From JAOSJT01 sp035362335 (GTDB lineage Bacteria; Bacteroidota; Ignavibacteria; SZUA-365), in the NCBI GenBank assembly GCA_035362335.1, contig DAOSDL010000010.1, positions 1-64,000 on the forward strand: a stretch of DNA of 64,000 bases, read 5' to 3'. The notes below the pieces were generated by a model. The model was not told where the DNA came from, made no database searches, and saw only the letters and a program-made list of their open reading frames with translations. The first letter of the stretch is position 1, and each line of letters begins with the position of its first letter. The translations under genes were made by a program, and so were the position numbers. Of this stretch, positions 17,825-26,048 are shown piece by piece.

Positions 17825-18622
17825 TTACCCTTCGGCCTCGCTCTCCCACACGCGGAAATCGGGGATGTCGCGATGCAATCCATGGTAGAATGCGAATTGG
17901 AAAAATTGGCGCAGGCCTTCCATGGCGTCGTCGTCGAGCCGATAGCGGTAATGCGCGGGCATGGCGGAGAGCAGCGGACCCTCGTCGTGCTGCTGCAGCA
18001 ATTTCTCCACTTCACGCAGCGCCTGCTCGTCCAGTATCTCGCCGGCTCGTCCCACGGCGGTAACCACTGCCGGATCCACGCGGTGCTCCCAGGCCATGAA
18101 CACTTCGCGTACGAAGGGCAACTGCGTCATGTCGAACCATTCGTCGATCATATCCAGTCCGTCGTAACCGTGCACCGCTCGATCAGCGTCGCGCGTCCCG
18201 AGCAGTAATGCATCGACCGCCGGCATGACCTCGGCGACCTCGCCTTTCACGCGCAGCAGCCGCGGCTCCATGCCGTATTTTTCCTTGAGCAGCACCTGCG
18301 CGAGCATCAGTTCGAGGTCGGGTTCGTGATAATGGCCAAGTGTTGCGAAGCTTTTCAGTCCGCCTCGGAACAACAGGCGTATATCCCCTGTGCCCGCGTA
18401 GGCCGCCAGACAGGCGCCGGGCAGCAGCACCACCTCGCCTTCACGCTTCCCGTAGGCAAGCGGCGAAAGTAACCCGCCGTCCGCCACGCCCTCGGTGAAT
18501 TGCCACTCCGCATCGCCGAGCGGCATCGTCGGCTCGAGAAACAGCGTGCTACCAGACTCCGCCATGAAGGTGGACAAGAGAGCCGAGTTTCTCTTGTGAG
18601 CGGAATGGACGAAGGTCATCAT
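17825..18622 (-). CDS. MqnA-like menaquinone (futalosine pathway) protein
   Basis: A 265-residue protein of the MqnA/MqnD periplasmic-binding-like fold. MqnA dehydrates chorismate in the futalosine menaquinone route. Supporting segments are the order and spacing of LLSPLAYGKREGEVVLLPGACLA, a strand near GGLKSFATLG, DALLLGTRDADRAV, and DMIDEWFDMTQLPFVREVFMAW, the last close to the family pattern DLG-x-EW-x2-x-TGLPFV. The N terminus lacks the usual YLNT-like motif, so the assignment is tentative. ATG codons at 18622 and 18619 are both possible starts. It lies between rplS and recN on the same strand. Confidence 0.6.
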   Translation of the reverse strand: MMTFVHSAHKRNSALLSTFMAESGSTLFLEPTMPLGDAEWQFTEGVADGGLLSPLAYGKREGEVVLLPGACLAAYAGTGDIRLLFRGGLKSFATLGHYHEPDLELMLAQVLLKEKYGMEPRLLRVKGEVAEVMPAVDALLLGTRDADRAVHGYDGLDMIDEWFDMTQLPFVREVFMAWEHRVDPAVVTAVGRAGEILDEQALREVEKLLQQHDEGPLLSAMPAHYRYRLDDDAMEGLRQFFQFAFYHGLHRDIPDFRVWESEAEG

Positions 18623-18785
18623 GGCGTTACCGGATTTCGTTGAAACACAGCGACGAAGTACCGCGCAACGTCCGTGTCCGGCGCCGCGCGATGCCACAGA
18701 ATGAAAGGAGACATGCGACGCATGCCTCCGGAGCGAACTCGGCGGGAAGCATCGCTCCCCGCCCACTGATGGAGAACGGAGACGA

Positions 18786-19124
18786 TCAGGTCGTCTTCGC
18801 GCGCACCTGCTTCGCGGCGAGGGTGCGGAGATAGAACAGCTTGGCGCGGCGCACGCGGCCCGAACGCACCTTCTCGATGCGCGCGATGGACGGCGAGTGC
18901 ACAGGGAAAATGCGCTCGACGCCGACGCCGTTGGAAATCTTGCGCACAGTGAAGGTCTCGCGCGCACCGGCACCCTTGCGGGCAATCACGATGCCCTGGT
19001 ATTCCTGAATGCGCTCCTTGTTGCCTTCCTTGACGCGCACATGCACGTTGACGATGTCGCCGGGCACGAAGGCCGGGATGTCGCTCTTCATCGTCGCACG
19101 CTCGAGCATGTCAATGGTGTTCAT
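18786..19124 (-). CDS. rplS: 50S ribosomal protein L19
   Basis: A 112-residue ribosomal protein at the 30S-50S interface. It shows PAFVPGDIVNVHVRVKEGNKERIQEYQGIVIARKG in full family order, followed by the C-terminal FPVHSPSIARIEKVRSGRVRRAKLFYLR. Length is normal. It is the last gene of the ffh-rpsP-rimM-trmD-rplS order, a widely conserved ribosome cluster, 57 bases after trmD. Confidence 0.97.
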   Translation of the reverse strand: MNTIDMLERATMKSDIPAFVPGDIVNVHVRVKEGNKERIQEYQGIVIARKGAGARETFTVRKISNGVGVERIFPVHSPSIARIEKVRSGRVRRAKLFYLRTLAAKQVRAKTT

Positions 19125-19181
19125 CGGGGTACTCCTTGGTATGGCTCTGTCAATGTATGAAAAAATGATCTGTACTTCACG

Positions 19182-19871
19182 TTACCGTCGTTCGTCCGGG
19201 GGCAGCAGATCGGGTCTGCGGCGTTGGGTCAGTTCGCGTGCCGCCGTGCGGCGCCATTCCGCCACACGTGCGTGATCGCCGTTGAGCAGGACTTCGGGAA
19301 CCGCCATGTCGCGATACACGGGAGGCCTCGTGTAATGCGGGCAATCCAGTCCGCCGTCCATGAAGGAATCGCTGAGCAGCGATTCGCCGTCGCCGATCAC
19401 GCCGGGAATCAGTCTCACCACGGCGTCCACCAGCACTGCCGCGGCGAGTTCTCCACCGGTCAGCACATAGTCGCCGATGGAGATTTCCTTGGTCACCAGG
19501 GCGTCGATCACACGTTGATCCACTCCTTTGTAGTGGCCGCAGAGAAGAAGCAGATTGGTGCACATCGAAAGGCGCGTGCACTCCGCCTGCTTGAGTACCT
19601 CGCCCGCGGGCGAGGTGAGTATCACTTCGTCGTATTGCCTCTCGGCCTGCAAGTGTTCGATGCATTCGAACAGGGGCTCGGGTTTGAGAATCATCCCCGC
19701 GCCACCGCCGTAGGGCGAATCGTCGATCGTGCGATGTTTGTCGTGTGTCCAATCGCGCAAATCGTGCAGCACGATGTCCACATATCCTGCTTTACGCGCC
19801 CGGCGGACGATGCTTTCGCTCAATGGTCCGTCGAAAAACGGCGGAAAAGCGGTGATGATGTCAATCCTCAT
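19182..19871 (-). CDS. trmD: tRNA (guanine37-N1)-methyltransferase
   Basis: A 229-residue SPOUT methyltransferase making m1G37 in tRNA. It has the N terminus MRIDIITAFPPFF, DDSPYGGGAGM, and the knotted SAM site LLCGHYKGVDQRV...EISIGDYVLTGGELAAAV. The C-terminal EVLLNGDHARVAEWR is also canonical. The start overlaps the end of rimM by 11 bases, so translation is probably coupled. The longer frame to 20000 lies inside rimM and is rejected. Confidence 0.96.
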   Translation of the reverse strand: MRIDIITAFPPFFDGPLSESIVRRARKAGYVDIVLHDLRDWTHDKHRTIDDSPYGGGAGMILKPEPLFECIEHLQAERQYDEVILTSPAGEVLKQAECTRLSMCTNLLLLCGHYKGVDQRVIDALVTKEISIGDYVLTGGELAAAVLVDAVVRLIPGVIGDGESLLSDSFMDGGLDCPHYTRPPVYRDMAVPEVLLNGDHARVAEWRRTAARELTQRRRPDLLPPDERR

Positions 19872-20385
19872 CCTCGTCCTCGAACAAGCCCGGAAGGGCA
19901 TGCACCACGATGCGTTTATTCGTGGTATCCACGCTGTGAACGATGGCGGGCACGGCGGGGAGCAGTACTTCGCTACCCCGGGCATCCACCACGTACACAT
20001 CGTTGGCTGGCAGCAGCATCACGTCCTTCACGATGCCGCGCGGGTGGCCATCCGTATCCCGTACCTCGCAACCGATGAGGTCGTGGATGAAATAGCGGCC
20101 TTCCGGTGGAGCTGCCATGGCATCGACGCGCACGTACAGGTGCAAGCCGCGCAGGGCTTCGGCCGCGTTTCTGTCGTCGCAGCCCTCGAGATGAAGGCGG
20201 ACGATGTCGTGGCCTTCCTTCGCGCCGCGTACGCGGAACTCGCGCACCGAGGACTCATCGCGTCCGACGTGGACGACGGACAGGGCTTCGAAGCGCCCCG
20301 GGACATCGGACCACGACCGAACCTTCACTTCGCCGCGGATACCGCTGGCGGCGAGAATGGTGCCAATGAGGCAAAGTTCGGACAT
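19861..20385 (-). CDS. rimM: Ribosome maturation factor RimM
   Basis: A 174-residue 30S assembly factor that binds S19. The N-terminal beta-barrel has IGTILAASGIRGEVKVRSWSD, and the C-terminal PRC-barrel has YFIHDLIGCEVRD and ANDVYVVDARGSEVLLPAVPAIV. It ends in an acidic tail (FEDEDED) that overlaps the trmD start. Length and neighbours (rpsP upstream, trmD downstream) are standard. Confidence 0.95.
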   Translation of the reverse strand: MSELCLIGTILAASGIRGEVKVRSWSDVPGRFEALSVVHVGRDESSVREFRVRGAKEGHDIVRLHLEGCDDRNAAEALRGLHLYVRVDAMAAPPEGRYFIHDLIGCEVRDTDGHPRGIVKDVMLLPANDVYVVDARGSEVLLPAVPAIVHSVDTTNKRIVVHALPGLFEDEDED

Positions 20386-20415
20386 GTGTGGTCACCGACG
20401 ACGAGCTTCGGGAAC

Positions 20416-20958
20416 TTACTCCGTTGCGGCAGGCGCTTCGGGAGCGGCTTCCTCGGCCGGAGCGTTTTCCGCAGCGGCGGCGGCTTCGGCAGCGGCCTTG
20501 GCGGCGGCTTCGGCTTCGGCTTTCGCGGCGGCTTCAGCGGCTGCCTTGTCGGCGGCGGCTTTCTCGGCGGCGGCCTTCGCGTCCAGCTCGGCCTTGCGCT
20601 GCGCGCGAAGCTGCTTCTTCGACACGGTCATGGCCTTGGCGGCATTGTTCTTGCGCCAGGCGTCCATTTCCTGTGCGATTTCCTCGGGGCTCTTGCCCTT
20701 GCGCTGGAGATGGAAACGCAGCATGACACCGGCCTGGCTCAGCAGACTGCGGGCCGTATCGGACGGCTGCGCGCCAACGCCCAACCAATACAGTGCGCGC
20801 TCTTCGTCGATTACGAGCGACGCGTTCGGACCGACAGGAGCGTACTGACCGAGTGCCTCGATGAATTTGCCGTCACGCGGGGAGCGGGCGTCGGCCGCCA
20901 CGAGCTTGTAGATGGGCGCCTTTTTCCTGCCCCTTCTCTGCAGACGAATTTTTACCAC
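20416..20958 (-). CDS. rpsP: 30S ribosomal protein S16 with long Ala-rich tail
   Basis: A 180-residue S16. The core (about residues 1-85) is standard: MVKIRLQRRGRKKAPIYKLV, FIEALGQYAP, RALYWLGVGAQPSDTA. Residues about 85-110 continue (KGKSPEEIAQEMDAWRKNN), and about 112-180 form a tail dominated by Ala, Lys and Glu, turning acidic at the end. Most bacterial S16 proteins are about 80-90 residues; tails of this kind are known from Bacteroidota and relatives. It lies 29 bases after ffh and 30 before rimM. Confidence 0.96.
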   Translation of the reverse strand: MVKIRLQRRGRKKAPIYKLVAADARSPRDGKFIEALGQYAPVGPNASLVIDEERALYWLGVGAQPSDTARSLLSQAGVMLRFHLQRKGKSPEEIAQEMDAWRKNNAAKAMTVSKKQLRAQRKAELDAKAAAEKAAADKAAAEAAAKAEAEAAAKAAAEAAAAAENAPAEEAAPEAPAATE

Positions 20959-20987
20959 GGAATTGTGCCTCCAAAAAGAAAGAATGG

Positions 20988-22319
20988 TTATGAAAACTTC
21001 TGATTCATCATACTTTGCGCGAATTGCCGCATGCCGCCACGAGTGAGCTTTTTCATCATCTTCTGCATTTCCGTGAACTGCTTGAGCAGGCGATTCACAT
21101 CCTGCACCGTCGTTCCACTGCCGGACGCGATGCGTTTCCGGCGGCTGCCGTTGATGATCTGCGGCTTCTGCCGCTCCTCCGGAGTCATGGACTGAATCAT
21201 GGCTTCGATTTTCACGAAGGAACGGTCGTCGATTTCCTGTCCCCGCAGGGCCTTGCCCACGCCGGGAATCATTTCGATCACGCTGGACAGCGGACCCATT
21301 TTCTTGAGCACCTGAATCTGCGAGAAGAAATCCTCCAGCGTGAACTGGTTCTTCCGCATCTTCTGCTCGAGTTTCGCGGCCTCGTCTTCGTCGAATTGCT
21401 CCTGCGCCTTTTCCGCGAGGGTGACGATGTCGCCCATGCCGAGAATGCGCGAGGCCATGCGGTCGGGGTGAAAGGGCTCGAGCGCGTCGAGTTTTTCACC
21501 AACGGAAGCGAACTTGATCGGCTTGTCCACCACACGGCGGATGGACAGCGCGGCACCGCCGCGGGTATCGCCATCGAGCTTGGTGAGAACCACGCCGTTG
21601 TAGTCGAGTTTGTCGTGGAAGGCCTTGGCCGTATTCACCGCATCCTGGCCGGTCATGGAATCCACCACGAACAGAATTTCCGTGGGATTGACCTTGGCCT
21701 TGATATCGGCCACTTCCTGCATCATTTCTTCATCGATGCTGAGGCGTCCGGCGGTATCGATGATGATCACATTGCAGAGCTGCTGCCGCGCCACCTCCAG
21801 TGCTTCGGTGGCAATGGCCACGGGGCGTTTCTCGTCGCCCGCATACACCGGCACGCCGATTTGCTCGGCGAGCTGCTTGAGCTGCCCGATGGCGGCGGGG
21901 CGGTACACGTCGGCAGCCACGAGCAGGGGCTGACGGCCCTGGCTCTTGAGCAGACGCGCCAGTTTCGCGCTGAATGTGGTTTTACCCGAACCTTGCAGAC
22001 CCGCGACCATGATGACGGTGGGACCGGTCTTCGCGAACGTCAGATCCGCTTTTTCCGTGCCCATGAGCTGCACGAGTTCGTCGTGCAGAATCTTGACGAT
22101 CTGCTGTCCCGGCGTGAGACTTTTGAGCACGTCCTGACCGAGGGCCTGTTCTTTCACCGAATCGATGAAATCCCTGGTCACCTGGAAGTTGACGTCCGCT
22201 TCCAGCAGGGCGCGCCGCACCTCGCGCAAGGTCTCGTCGACATTGCCTTCGGAAATGCGGTGCTGCCCCCGTACGCGGCGGAGGGCTTCTTCCAGTCTAT
22301 CGGACAGTGCTTCAAACAT
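20988..22319 (-). CDS. ffh: Signal recognition particle protein Ffh
   Basis: A 443-residue SRP54 GTPase that targets nascent membrane proteins. N domain residues 1-85; G domain has GLQGSGKTTFSAKLA, DTAGRLSIDEEMM, and TKLDGDTRGGAALS; the M domain at about 300-443 is rich in methionine and ends MMKKLTRGGMRQFAQSMMNQ. All nucleotide-binding motifs are intact. It is the first gene of the long minus-strand ribosomal cluster. Confidence 0.97.
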   Translation of the reverse strand: MFEALSDRLEEALRRVRGQHRISEGNVDETLREVRRALLEADVNFQVTRDFIDSVKEQALGQDVLKSLTPGQQIVKILHDELVQLMGTEKADLTFAKTGPTVIMVAGLQGSGKTTFSAKLARLLKSQGRQPLLVAADVYRPAAIGQLKQLAEQIGVPVYAGDEKRPVAIATEALEVARQQLCNVIIIDTAGRLSIDEEMMQEVADIKAKVNPTEILFVVDSMTGQDAVNTAKAFHDKLDYNGVVLTKLDGDTRGGAALSIRRVVDKPIKFASVGEKLDALEPFHPDRMASRILGMGDIVTLAEKAQEQFDEDEAAKLEQKMRKNQFTLEDFFSQIQVLKKMGPLSSVIEMIPGVGKALRGQEIDDRSFVKIEAMIQSMTPEERQKPQIINGSRRKRIASGSGTTVQDVNRLLKQFTEMQKMMKKLTRGGMRQFAQSMMNQKFS

Positions 22320-22604
22320 AGAGTATCGTGGTACTGATCGTAAACAATCGTACTAGCTTGGAAAAATACGGAAAATGTTGTGGAATGACAAAATGAATTT
22401 GCACATCGGGTGGGTGGGTGGTGAAGACTGAATGGTAAAGAGTAAAGCGGAAACGCGCGTCGTGCCTGCTTGCCCGCATCGCGGTCCGCGCTGTTCACTT
22501 GGCACCTTTCACAATTCACCTCTGATCTGCTCTGAACATTCTCCCGCCGCTGCGTCAATCACCCCCCCACGGTCACATGCTCGAATCCTTGCGAACTTCC
22601 ACGA

Positions 22605-22652
22605 ATAATCTGTGTTAATCTGCGTGAAATCTGTGCAATCTGTGGTTTTAGA
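22605..22652. repeat. AATCTGTG-type short repeat in intergenic region
   Basis: The words AATCTGTGTTAATCTGCGTG, AAATCTGTGCAATCTGTGG follow one another, a degenerate array of about 8-12-base units around (A)ATCTGTG. Similar intergenic arrays occur in many unrelated bacterial genomes (general knowledge). The rest of the 398-base gap 22320-22717 holds the ffh upstream region and an ACTCTTCACTCTTCAC-like run near 22723-22737, but no gene. Confidence 0.6.
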
Positions 22653-22717
22653 CCCGTGTTGAAGAGTGAAATCGTAGCCCCGTTCGAGCGTGATCGATCG
22701 CCGCGATTTCGGACTCC

Positions 22718-23716
22718 TTACTCTTCACTCTTCACTTTCCCACTGATCTGCACCGTACCATGCAGCGTATCGCGGCGTTGCACTTCCTCAAGGCCGCATT
22801 CCTCCATCCAGGAGCAGATCTCGTCTTCGGTGAAGGTGTCGCCGCCGGCCGTGGCCACAAGCATGTTCAAGGCGAACAGCGCGCCATGCGGGGGATGCAC
22901 GCGATCTTCGTCCATGATGAAATCCTGCACGATCAGCGTTCCACCCGGCGCCAGAGCGTCCACACAGCGGCGTAGCAGGAGGCGGTTCTCCTCCACCGTG
23001 TTGCTGTGCACAATGGCGGAGAGAAACACGATGTCGTATCCCGATCCGATATCGTCGCGCAAATAATCTCCCGCGCGCGTGTCGATGCGATGCGACAGGC
23101 CCGCTTTCTCTATATAGTTGCGTGTCAGCGGCACAACCTCCGGCAAATCGAACACCGTCACACGCAAATCCTGCTTGACACGGGCCATTGCCATGGCGTA
23201 GGCGCCGGATCCACCGCCGAGGTCCAGCGCGCTGGCCGCGTCGTGAAAGTCGATGAGATTCACATCGTCGGCCGCCTGCGGAAGGGCACGATAATGCATG
23301 GCCGCGATGAAATGCTCGAGCCAAGGTCCGGAAGGAGCCGCCTGTGAGCTGCGATACACCGCTCCACCGGCCCGTACCGCCTCGGTGAGCGTGGACCAAC
23401 GGTCCCACAGCGCGTTGTAATGCCCGAGCATGCCGAGATATTCGTCCGAGGAGGTCACGAGAAAACGCGCGGACATCTCGGTGTTGTGAAATTCGTCTCC
23501 AGCATTGCGCAGCACACCCATCGCGCAGAGGGCGCGCAGCAGACGGTCGGTGGCGCGCGTGTCCGCGGCTATACAACGGGCAACATCCGCGGCGCTCCGC
23601 GCGCCTTCCGCCAGCGCGTCGCAGACGCCGAGTTCCGCCGCAGTGAGCAGAATGCGGCTCTGACGGAAACCGTTGATCAGGGATTGCAGTTGTTCGGCGG
23701 TCATGGCGGTGGACAT
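22718..23716 (-). CDS. SAM-dependent O-methyltransferase (methyltransferase family 2 type)
   Basis: A 332-residue small-molecule methyltransferase. The N-terminal winged-helix/dimerisation part (about 1-85) has ELGVCDALAEGARSAADVAR and TDRLLRALCAMGVL. The SAM site is DLGGGSGAYAMAMA at about residues 165-178, followed by VTVFDLPEVVPL. Near the catalytic histidine position is FLSAIVHSNT. This fold is used for polyketide, quinone-like and hydroxyindole substrates; nothing nearby fixes the substrate. The start at 23716 gives MSTAMTAEQLQS. It is divergent from the first 5'-nucleotidase gene, so the Pho-like box between them could also affect it. Confidence 0.8.
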   Translation of the reverse strand: MSTAMTAEQLQSLINGFRQSRILLTAAELGVCDALAEGARSAADVARCIAADTRATDRLLRALCAMGVLRNAGDEFHNTEMSARFLVTSSDEYLGMLGHYNALWDRWSTLTEAVRAGGAVYRSSQAAPSGPWLEHFIAAMHYRALPQAADDVNLIDFHDAASALDLGGGSGAYAMAMARVKQDLRVTVFDLPEVVPLTRNYIEKAGLSHRIDTRAGDYLRDDIGSGYDIVFLSAIVHSNTVEENRLLLRRCVDALAPGGTLIVQDFIMDEDRVHPPHGALFALNMLVATAGGDTFTEDEICSWMEECGLEEVQRRDTLHGTVQISGKVKSEE

Positions 23717-23848
23717 TCCATTGCTCCATAGCAGTTCCAATGCATCAATCTCCCCCGTCCACCGGGTATTTCCAAACGACGGCCTTCCAACGAGCGACGT
23801 GCACGGACGAAAACGGAGCGCCACGCGCGCATGTTCTTTGACCACATC

Positions 23849-23866
23849 ATGACAATCTCGTGACAG
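23849..23866 (+). promoter_or_regulatory. Pho-box-like direct repeat upstream of 5'-nucleotidase 1
   Basis: ATGACAATCTCGTGACAG is a 7+4+7 direct repeat (ATGACAA, TCTC, GTGACAG). Read on the other strand it is CTGTCAC-N4-TTGTCAT, close to the PhoB consensus CTGTCAT-N4-CTGTCAT. After 19 bases there is CAATTTG (23886-23892), a weak match to a -7 element. The start codon is 63 bases downstream of the box. The same arrangement recurs before the second 5'-nucleotidase gene. Confidence 0.6.
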
Positions 23867-23929
23867 AGCGAGCTGCGCGATTGCGCAATTTGCCCACGAG
23901 CAATCACCACATTCACAGAGGAGTCCGTC

Positions 23930-25849
23930 ATGATCCGTCACTTCCTTCTCGCCACCCTCGCCGCGTTGCTGTTGTGCAGCACGGCGCATGCGCAGTCCAC
24001 CCGTTTCCTCACCGTGCTGCATCTCAACGACTCGCACAGCAATCTTCTCCCGGGCGCGCCACGCGACAACACGCTGCGCGGCACCGTCGGCGGCATCGCG
24101 CGCGCCGCGCAGGTGATCAATCACGAACGGAAAGGCGAGCAGCCGGTGCTGACTCTGCATGCGGGCGACGCCTTCATCGGCGACCCCATGTACAATCTCC
24201 TGTACGACGCTCCGGCGGAACTGTCCTTGCTCGCCGCCTTGGGTATCGACGCCATGGCCGTGGGCAATCACGAGTTCGACCTCACGCCCGATGGACTCGC
24301 CCTGGCGCTGGGCAACACCTTGGGCAGCACGCCGGCATTTCCACTGCTTTCAGCGAATCTCGATCTCTCCGCCAACACGCCAGCCGTGCAGGCGTTGCAA
24401 CAGTACATTCTGCCCGCGATGGTGAAGCAGTATCAGGGATTGACCGTGGGCGTGATCGGCCTCACCACGCCCAGCACCAATTATTTCTCGCAACCCGCTC
24501 CGGTAGTGGTGATCGAGGATGTCACTGCGCTGATGACCATCATCGGCACGCAGGTGGCGAGTTTGCGCGATCAAGGTTGCGACGTTGTGATTTGTCTGTC
24601 ACACATGGGTTTTACTCTCGACCAGCTCATCGCCTCGAACATTCCCGGCATCGATGTGATTGTCGGCGGACACGATCATCTCGCGCTGTCCACGCCGGTC
24701 ATGGTGAGCAATCCCGGCGGTACGCAGACCGCAATCGTGCAGACTGTGGGCCGGTACCGGCAGATCGGACGTCTGCGCCTGAAGATTCACAAGGGTGCGG
24801 TGTCGGTACACGCCTATGATCTGATCGATCTCGATAGCAAGGTGAAGGAAGACGCAGGCGTGAACGCCGTCGTGCAAGGTATCGCCGCCGGCATCGAGCA
24901 ATACATTCCGGGGCTTTTCTCGCAGCAGGTCGCCTATTGCGCGGGAACGCTGAGCGAGGAGGCACGCGATCTCACGCAGGCAGGTATGCACGATACGCAG
25001 GTCGGCAATCTTGTGGCCGATGCCTATGCCGCCGCCACCGGCGCGGACATCGGCTTGCAACCCGGTGGTTCCACGGCGCAGCCGCTGTACGGCGGGCCGG
25101 TGCTGCCGGTGGATGTGTTCCGCATGATCGGCTACGGTTTCAATACGGTCAATGCGCTGGGCTATCGCGTGGTGACCTTCGACATGACAGGCATGGATCT
25201 GATGATCGGACTCGAGTCAACACTCGCCGACATCGAGAGTTCGGATGAGATGCTCCTGCAAGTATCATCATCGCTGTCGTACAGCTACAATCCCTCGCAG
25301 CCCGTGGGCTCGCGTCTCACTGGCGTGCTGTACAATGGCGTTCCGATCAATCCCTCCGCGGTGTACCGCGTCGCCACGAACGAACTGGTACCGATGTTCC
25401 TGGATATGCTCAGCATACCTTACAGCAATCTCTCCATCTTCACCGGTGGTGGCGCCATCGGCATCACCGAATTCGAACTGCTCACGCAGTACTTCGCCAC
25501 CATGGGCAGCATACCCGCCACGCCGCCGCAGGGCCGCATCACCGCCTCCGTCGTGCCGAAGACGCAGGGCGCGGCACCCACGCGCAGCGATGCGCTGGCG
25601 CTGCGCGCCTATCCCAATCCCATGCGTGAAGAGGGCAGCGCCGTGCTCACCCTGCGCGACAACACCACTGTGCATGTCGCGCTGTACGACCTGCTGGGAC
25701 GCCCGGTGTTGACACTGATCGACGCTCCCTTGCAGGCGGGCGAGCACACGTTGCCGCTGCGTTTCGCCGGCATGCGTCCCGGTGTGTACTTCCTGATCGC
25801 GCAAGCGGCTGGCATGCGGCAGTCACAGCGCGTGGTGCACGTGCGATAG
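23930..25849 (+). CDS. Secreted 5'-nucleotidase/UshA-like phosphatase 1, T9SS sorting domain
   Basis: A 639-residue extracytoplasmic nucleotidase releasing phosphate from nucleotides or sugar nucleotides. The signal peptide is at 1-22 (FLLATLAALLLCSTAHAQS). The metallophosphatase domain has LHLNDSHSN, LHAGDAFIGDP, VGNHEFD, LSHMGFT and VGGHDHLAL, so all metal and catalytic residues are in place. The 5'-nucleotidase C-terminal domain spans about 335-530 (QPGGSTAQ). The last 80 residues form a type-A T9SS sorting domain: YPNPMREEG, VALYDLLGRPV, PGVYFLIA. The start ATG follows an AGAGGAG ribosome site. A strong terminator follows the gene. Confidence 0.9.
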   Translation: MIRHFLLATLAALLLCSTAHAQSTRFLTVLHLNDSHSNLLPGAPRDNTLRGTVGGIARAAQVINHERKGEQPVLTLHAGDAFIGDPMYNLLYDAPAELSLLAALGIDAMAVGNHEFDLTPDGLALALGNTLGSTPAFPLLSANLDLSANTPAVQALQQYILPAMVKQYQGLTVGVIGLTTPSTNYFSQPAPVVVIEDVTALMTIIGTQVASLRDQGCDVVICLSHMGFTLDQLIASNIPGIDVIVGGHDHLALSTPVMVSNPGGTQTAIVQTVGRYRQIGRLRLKIHKGAVSVHAYDLIDLDSKVKEDAGVNAVVQGIAAGIEQYIPGLFSQQVAYCAGTLSEEARDLTQAGMHDTQVGNLVADAYAAATGADIGLQPGGSTAQPLYGGPVLPVDVFRMIGYGFNTVNALGYRVVTFDMTGMDLMIGLESTLADIESSDEMLLQVSSSLSYSYNPSQPVGSRLTGVLYNGVPINPSAVYRVATNELVPMFLDMLSIPYSNLSIFTGGGAIGITEFELLTQYFATMGSIPATPPQGRITASVVPKTQGAAPTRSDALALRAYPNPMREEGSAVLTLRDNTTVHVALYDLLGRPVLTLIDAPLQAGEHTLPLRFAGMRPGVYFLIAQAAGMRQSQRVVHVR

Positions 25850-25885
25850 ACGCGTCCTCTATTGCCACGCACCCGCGTTGACACA

Positions 25886-25920
25886 CCGATGGGCGGTACC
25901 GCTACCGCCCATCGGCTTTT
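25886..25920 (+). terminator. Rho-independent terminator after 5'-nucleotidase 1
   Basis: A perfect 13-bp stem, CCGATGGGCGGTA (25886-25898) with TACCGCCCATCGG (25903-25915), closes a CCGC tetraloop and is followed by CTTTTG. It separates the two tandem nucleotidase genes, so the second needs its own promoter. Confidence 0.85.
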
Positions 25921-25965
25921 GTTGTTCCGAGTCGCCGACCAGTGCATACAACGATCGACGTTGTT

Positions 25966-25983
25966 ATGACAATTCCGTGACAG
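25966..25983 (+). promoter_or_regulatory. Pho-box-like direct repeat upstream of 5'-nucleotidase 2
   Basis: ATGACAATTCCGTGACAG repeats the 7+4+7 layout of the site at 23849-23866, with only the spacer partly changed. GACGTTG (26003-26009) follows after the same 19 bases. The start codon is 65 bases downstream of the box, against 63 for the first gene. Conservation of the box and spacing, while flanking bases differ, suggests a functional operator. Confidence 0.6.
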
Positions 25984-26048
25984 AAGCCCCGCGCCGATGC
26001 GCGACGTTGCAAGTAACGCGAAACCACAATCCATCAAGGAGCAGCATC

